Source of the DNA: Abelmoschus esculentus
Lineage: Eukaryota; Streptophyta; Magnoliopsida; Malvales; Malvaceae
Assembly (NCBI GenBank): GCA_035048815.1
Contig: JAUCBN010000049.1
Span: 4,533,501 to 4,597,500, forward strand
Direction: 5' to 3'
Length of the DNA stretch: 64,000 bases
Below the pieces are notes generated by a model. That model saw only the letters and a program-made list of their open reading frames with translations, was not told the origin of the DNA and made no database searches. Below, piece by piece: positions 60,960-64,000 of the stretch. How positions within the stretch are numbered: the stretch's first letter is position 1; each line of letters starts with the position of its first letter. The position numbers and the translations under genes are program-made.

Positions 60960-61780
60960 CAAACACAACATTAATATCAAGTCTTTGGACAGTAATATTA
61001 ACTGTAAACGGTACTCTTGTTGTAGCAATCAAACATTGACAATAAACTACATCAAACAATAGATTAATCTTTGGAATAACGTATTGTTCACATAAAACAC
61101 CATATAATTGTCACACATTTATCGCCACAATTGTCGTTGTAATTCGGCCAAATATTAATTTTCCTTTGGGCCAATTAATAAACGCATGAATTACAAAGAC
61201 CCGTAATTATCTTAATATTTTAAATAAACTAATCTACATAAAAGCGGTCACTTTGGTGACATTATGTTTCGATTAATCTATTAAAATATTAAATATCCGA
61301 AGCCAAAATATGAATTTAATTGTTTCAAAATATTTTTCTTAATTTTATCTTTCACTAAAAGTAAAACATAACCAAAATAATAATAAAATTGAATAAAGGT
61401 AACATAATCTCAAGATATCGAACACTCCATTAATATTTAATCTTTAAACAAAATATTAACTTGTAAGTGATATCTTATTGTAGTAATCAAACATTGATAA
61501 TAAGAATATGTTAAACATAAATCTTCCTTTGGGTCGATTTATTGTTCACATATAAAACTGAATAATTATCACATGTTTATTACCACAGATGCACATGTAA
61601 CATTACTAATTATTAACCTTCCTTTGGGCCGATTAATATTGACATAAACTGAATTACATACGCAAAATCTTTTATATTTTAAAATAGAATAATTTTCACA
61701 ATAAAGATCACTTTGGTGACTTAATGCTTCAATTAATTTATCTTAAAATATATAACATAAATATACCAATATTCAAACTT
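60960..61780. repeat. Tandem duplication, period about 458 bases, in the copia 5' internal region
   Basis: The string gtagcaatcaaacattgaca at 61022 recurs as gtagtaatcaaacattgata at 61480. The following words come in the same order in both units: attgttcaca, tcacacattta/tcacatgttta, cctttgggccaattaat/cctttgggccgattaat, and gtcactttggtgac/atcactttggtgac. The units are clearly diverged. They lie between the primer site side and the recognisable pol of the copia element. Confidence 0.5.
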
Positions 61781-62330
61781 AATATTTATAACAGTCAAAG
61801 CTGAAATTTCTGATAACACTTGAGTTTTCAAAATAAACCAAAATAATGTTGTTTAATGGGGCTATTAGAATCCAAAGAATTGAAATCTTTGACTGTTCTT
61901 CAAAAATTCCTTAAATATATTTTTACCAAAACTAAATTCAATCAAAACATTTAATCTTTAACTAAAAAGCAAATACAAAAATATCATACAAATGAGTAAT
62001 TCATATAATAGTTACTTAAGACTTTAATATAACCATAATAATCTAATAATCAAAAAAGGAAATTTTGATTAAACCGAATTGAATATATCAATACCAAATA
62101 TATATTCTATAATACATAATAACATGTGATCAAAACTAAATACCGAATATATTAATTAACTACGTAAAGTAGTATACTTTAGAAGTAACATGCCAAAAGA
62201 TTATTCAAACATAACTTAATAGACATAAACCAAATATAAAGCTTCAAGAGCTAACCTGGTTATAAAATTTCTGAATCATGATAAAAAATAAACCACGAAA
62301 AAACAAAATCGAACTTTATTTTCTTTATTA

Positions 62331-62455
62331 CTAACGATCAAAATTAAAAATTTGATCTAACCGAATTTAATATATATTTATTTTTAAAGGTTTAACTTAA
62401 TAACTAATGATCAAAACTAAAATTTTGATCCAATCGAATTAAATATATATTTATA
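62331..62455. repeat. Two-copy direct repeat, period 73 bases
   Basis: ctaacgatcaaaattaaaa (62331) and ctaatgatcaaaactaaaa (62404) each run into tttgatc(t/c)aa(c/t)cgaat and tatatatttat. Further weaker copies may occur at 62055-62160. Non-coding. Confidence 0.5.
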
Positions 62456-62890
62456 ACAATAGATCAAATAAATAAATGATATATCAAGAATTTTCCATTA
62501 CTTTTGAAAATCCTAAAGGCAACTATAATAGTAATGGAAATTTAATAACCCACACGCATATTACCGAATCTCATAAACAGCAAAACTCATAATTTGAATT
62601 CATTAGTAACGCAAATAGGGTTATCGTACGAAGGTTATCGCAAAAAGTAATTGAATTTTTGTTTTTCTTCGAAATATATGATATATTTAAACCCTAATAG
62701 ATGCAAATAAATTATAAGATTTTTATCGCATAAAATTATAATAAAAATATGCGAATTAAAATCATAGAAAAGAAACCGTATCCAAAAATATAAATCCGAG
62801 ATTTTAAATAGACAATAAACAATAAAGAATTTAAAACCTCAAAAAACTTAGATCTCAATGATTCGACATAATCCTGGCACTGATGCCACT

Positions 62891-63255
62891 TGTTAGAATT
62901 AAAAATATTCGATATAAATATTAACCCAAGATCTATACATGTCAAATCATCAAGAACGATAAAATAAATAAACTGAATGCAGAAGCGTACCTGAATTAAT
63001 CTCGATAGAGTTTTTCTAGAGGGTTTGATCTTCCAAGAAGTTAGGTTACCTCTTGCCACACAACTCTCAGATGGGGAAAAGAGATATGCAAGTTAACCTA
63101 ATTCTTCGGGACCATAACCCCTTTATATAGTTGATTTAATAACCAACTATTAAGTATTTATAACTCTACCCCTCATCAAATTATAAATACACCTTATGGT
63201 CTCTACACTTTTAATTCCATGAAAATTTAATACCTATAACACGTGTAACATAATT
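62891..63255 (-). repeat. 5' LTR of the right-hand copia element (truncated)
   Basis: On the plus strand it starts TGTTAGAATT at 62891. It aligns with 57741-58010 of the 3' LTR. The alignment stops at cacgtgtaacataatt, where the other copy continues ggtcacttaattacg; here a gypsy LTR (TGTAACGATCC) begins. Confidence 0.5.
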
Positions 63256-64000
63256 TGTAACGATCCAGATTTCGGATCTGAGCGTCGGGTTAACCTGAGG
63301 GTTTGGGCTGCGGTTTTGGGCCCCGGTTTGTGTGGTTTTGGGCCTTGGCTTGTTGGGCTTATGAGTGGTTAGTGAGGGCTTTTTGGTAATTTTCAAATAA
63401 GATGACAAAGATGGGGGTTTGGAGAGTTATTTTTCCTCTGCAGAGTAAGAGGAATGAGGTGATTGGTTCATCCCCTTCTTTCACTCTTCTCCATGGGAAA
63501 ATCTTGCTAAAGGTGAGGGCTTTGAAGTTTTGTTAAGGATTCACGTTTTTGAGGTGAAGACTAAGTTGTTGAGTGGTTAAAGATCTATCCAAAGAGGTAA
63601 GAATGTCTTGGTTTGGTGAAGTTGTAGATCCATCATCAAGTTTGGGCAAAGGAAAGAGCTTGGGAAAGAGAAAGCTTGAAGAGAAGAGAAGAGAACGTTT
63701 TTGTTGTTGCCTGCAAGAGGTTGGTACTCCCAACTCTTCTAATTATCTTGCATTTCATGGTAGAGTGCATAACATATAGAAATTCATGTATGAATGCTTG
63801 GTTTGAGCTTTTGGGTCTTTAATGGTGAATTTCGTAATTGTGTGTTTGATGGCTTGAAAATAATGTTAAAACACTTGAAACCTTTCTAAGAATGAGTAAG
63901 AACACTTTAGAACCGAATAGATTAATGTTTGAGAAGAATCCTTAGAAATTACTAAGTGCAGACCTGCATTTCATGCAGGGGTATCGATACACGGGCTACC
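63256..64000 (+). repeat. Start of a gypsy LTR continuing beyond the window
   Basis: Begins TGTAACGATCCAG after cataatt, inside the copia LTR. Such TGTAAC starts mark Tekay-type chromovirus LTRs. Near the window end it has gcaggggtatcgatacac, the same palindromic word as in the 42.7-kb LTR. The frame 63573-63779 is not protein-like. Class and orientation are inferred from the terminus only. Confidence 0.5.

Larger units (their letters stand above)
57741..63255 (-). mobile_element. Decayed Ty1/copia retrotransposon between two gypsy insertions
   Basis: 5' LTR (minus) 63255-62891, truncated by the gypsy LTR that starts at 63256. Primer-site-like agtggcatcagtgcc (62890-62876) follows. RT and RNase H remains lie at 59.7-58.5 kb. 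The polypurine tract ccaagtgggagattat (58107-58092) precedes the 3' LTR, which starts TGTATTAAAATTC at 58091 and is cut at 57741 by the chromovirus. The LTRs share gtttttctagagggtttgat and acaactctcag(a/g). One internal segment of about 48 bases in the 5' LTR is missing in the 3' LTR. Confidence 0.5.

Noticed and set aside
1..64000. CRISPR array, prophage, plasmid or operon
   Set aside because: No regular short repeats with unique spacers and no prokaryotic genes; the window is eukaryotic plant DNA.

Overview
This window is plant nuclear DNA: one multi-exon host gene at the left edge, followed by about 58 kb of nested and decayed transposable elements. The host gene has GT-AG introns, a plant-type NIMA-related kinase (NEK) protein and an A/T-rich promoter. 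The elements are plant Ty1/copia and Ty3/gypsy chromovirus LTR retrotransposons plus hAT-type DNA transposons. Frequent 'tcgatac' motifs in the LTRs remind me of Malvaceae (cotton/cacao type) genomes, but that is an inference from memory. I see no bacterial, organellar, CRISPR, rRNA or intact tRNA feature.

Layout. 1-3356 (minus): a NEK protein kinase gene; fourteen exons can be placed with consistent phase, and the last runs off the left edge. Its 5' leader and TATA-like promoter lie at about 3357-4480. 5.7-10.5 kb: a strongly decayed copia element (minus) next to an unclassified repeat that recurs at 23.8-24.5 kb. 10.5-15.8 kb: A/T-rich DNA with a long-TIR MITE and hAT-like non-autonomous elements, two with perfect 8-bp target duplications. 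16.2-20.2 kb: a short-LTR copia element (minus) with all domains recognisable but frameshifted, apparently inserted in an older 'tcgatac'-rich LTR. 22.6-23.3 kb: remnant of a hAT transposase of the zinc-finger MYM/TTF type. 25.1-28.5 kb: two more hAT-like elements with 8-bp target duplications and a long-TIR MITE. 30.4-33.2 kb: a hAT transposase relic whose BED zinc finger is split by a 1.46-kb solo LTR. 33.2-41.9 kb: rearranged gypsy LTR material, including an inverted LTR fragment.

42.7-57.7 kb is the best preserved structure: a Ty3/gypsy chromovirus (Tekay/Del type, minus) with long LTRs, PBS, polypurine tract, gag-pol-chromodomain coding remains and a perfect 5-bp target duplication (catat). 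Its 5' LTR has been invaded by a second chromovirus (plus, 52558-56454) that has lost its reverse transcriptase. A later deletion removed the end of the inner element together with part of the host LTR. 57.7-63.3 kb: a decayed copia element (minus), interrupted on the right by the start of another gypsy LTR that continues past the window.

No transposon protein here is intact, so the elements look non-autonomous today. The only gene likely to be under selection is the NEK kinase. I did not find a convincing new biological system. The strongest unusual points are the nested insertion histories, the hAT family with shared terminal design, the RT-less chromovirus, and an unclassified repeat carrying a perfect palindrome. 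[Form note: the original answer stated no feature confidences; the uniform 0.5 is a placeholder required by the schema, not an estimate.]
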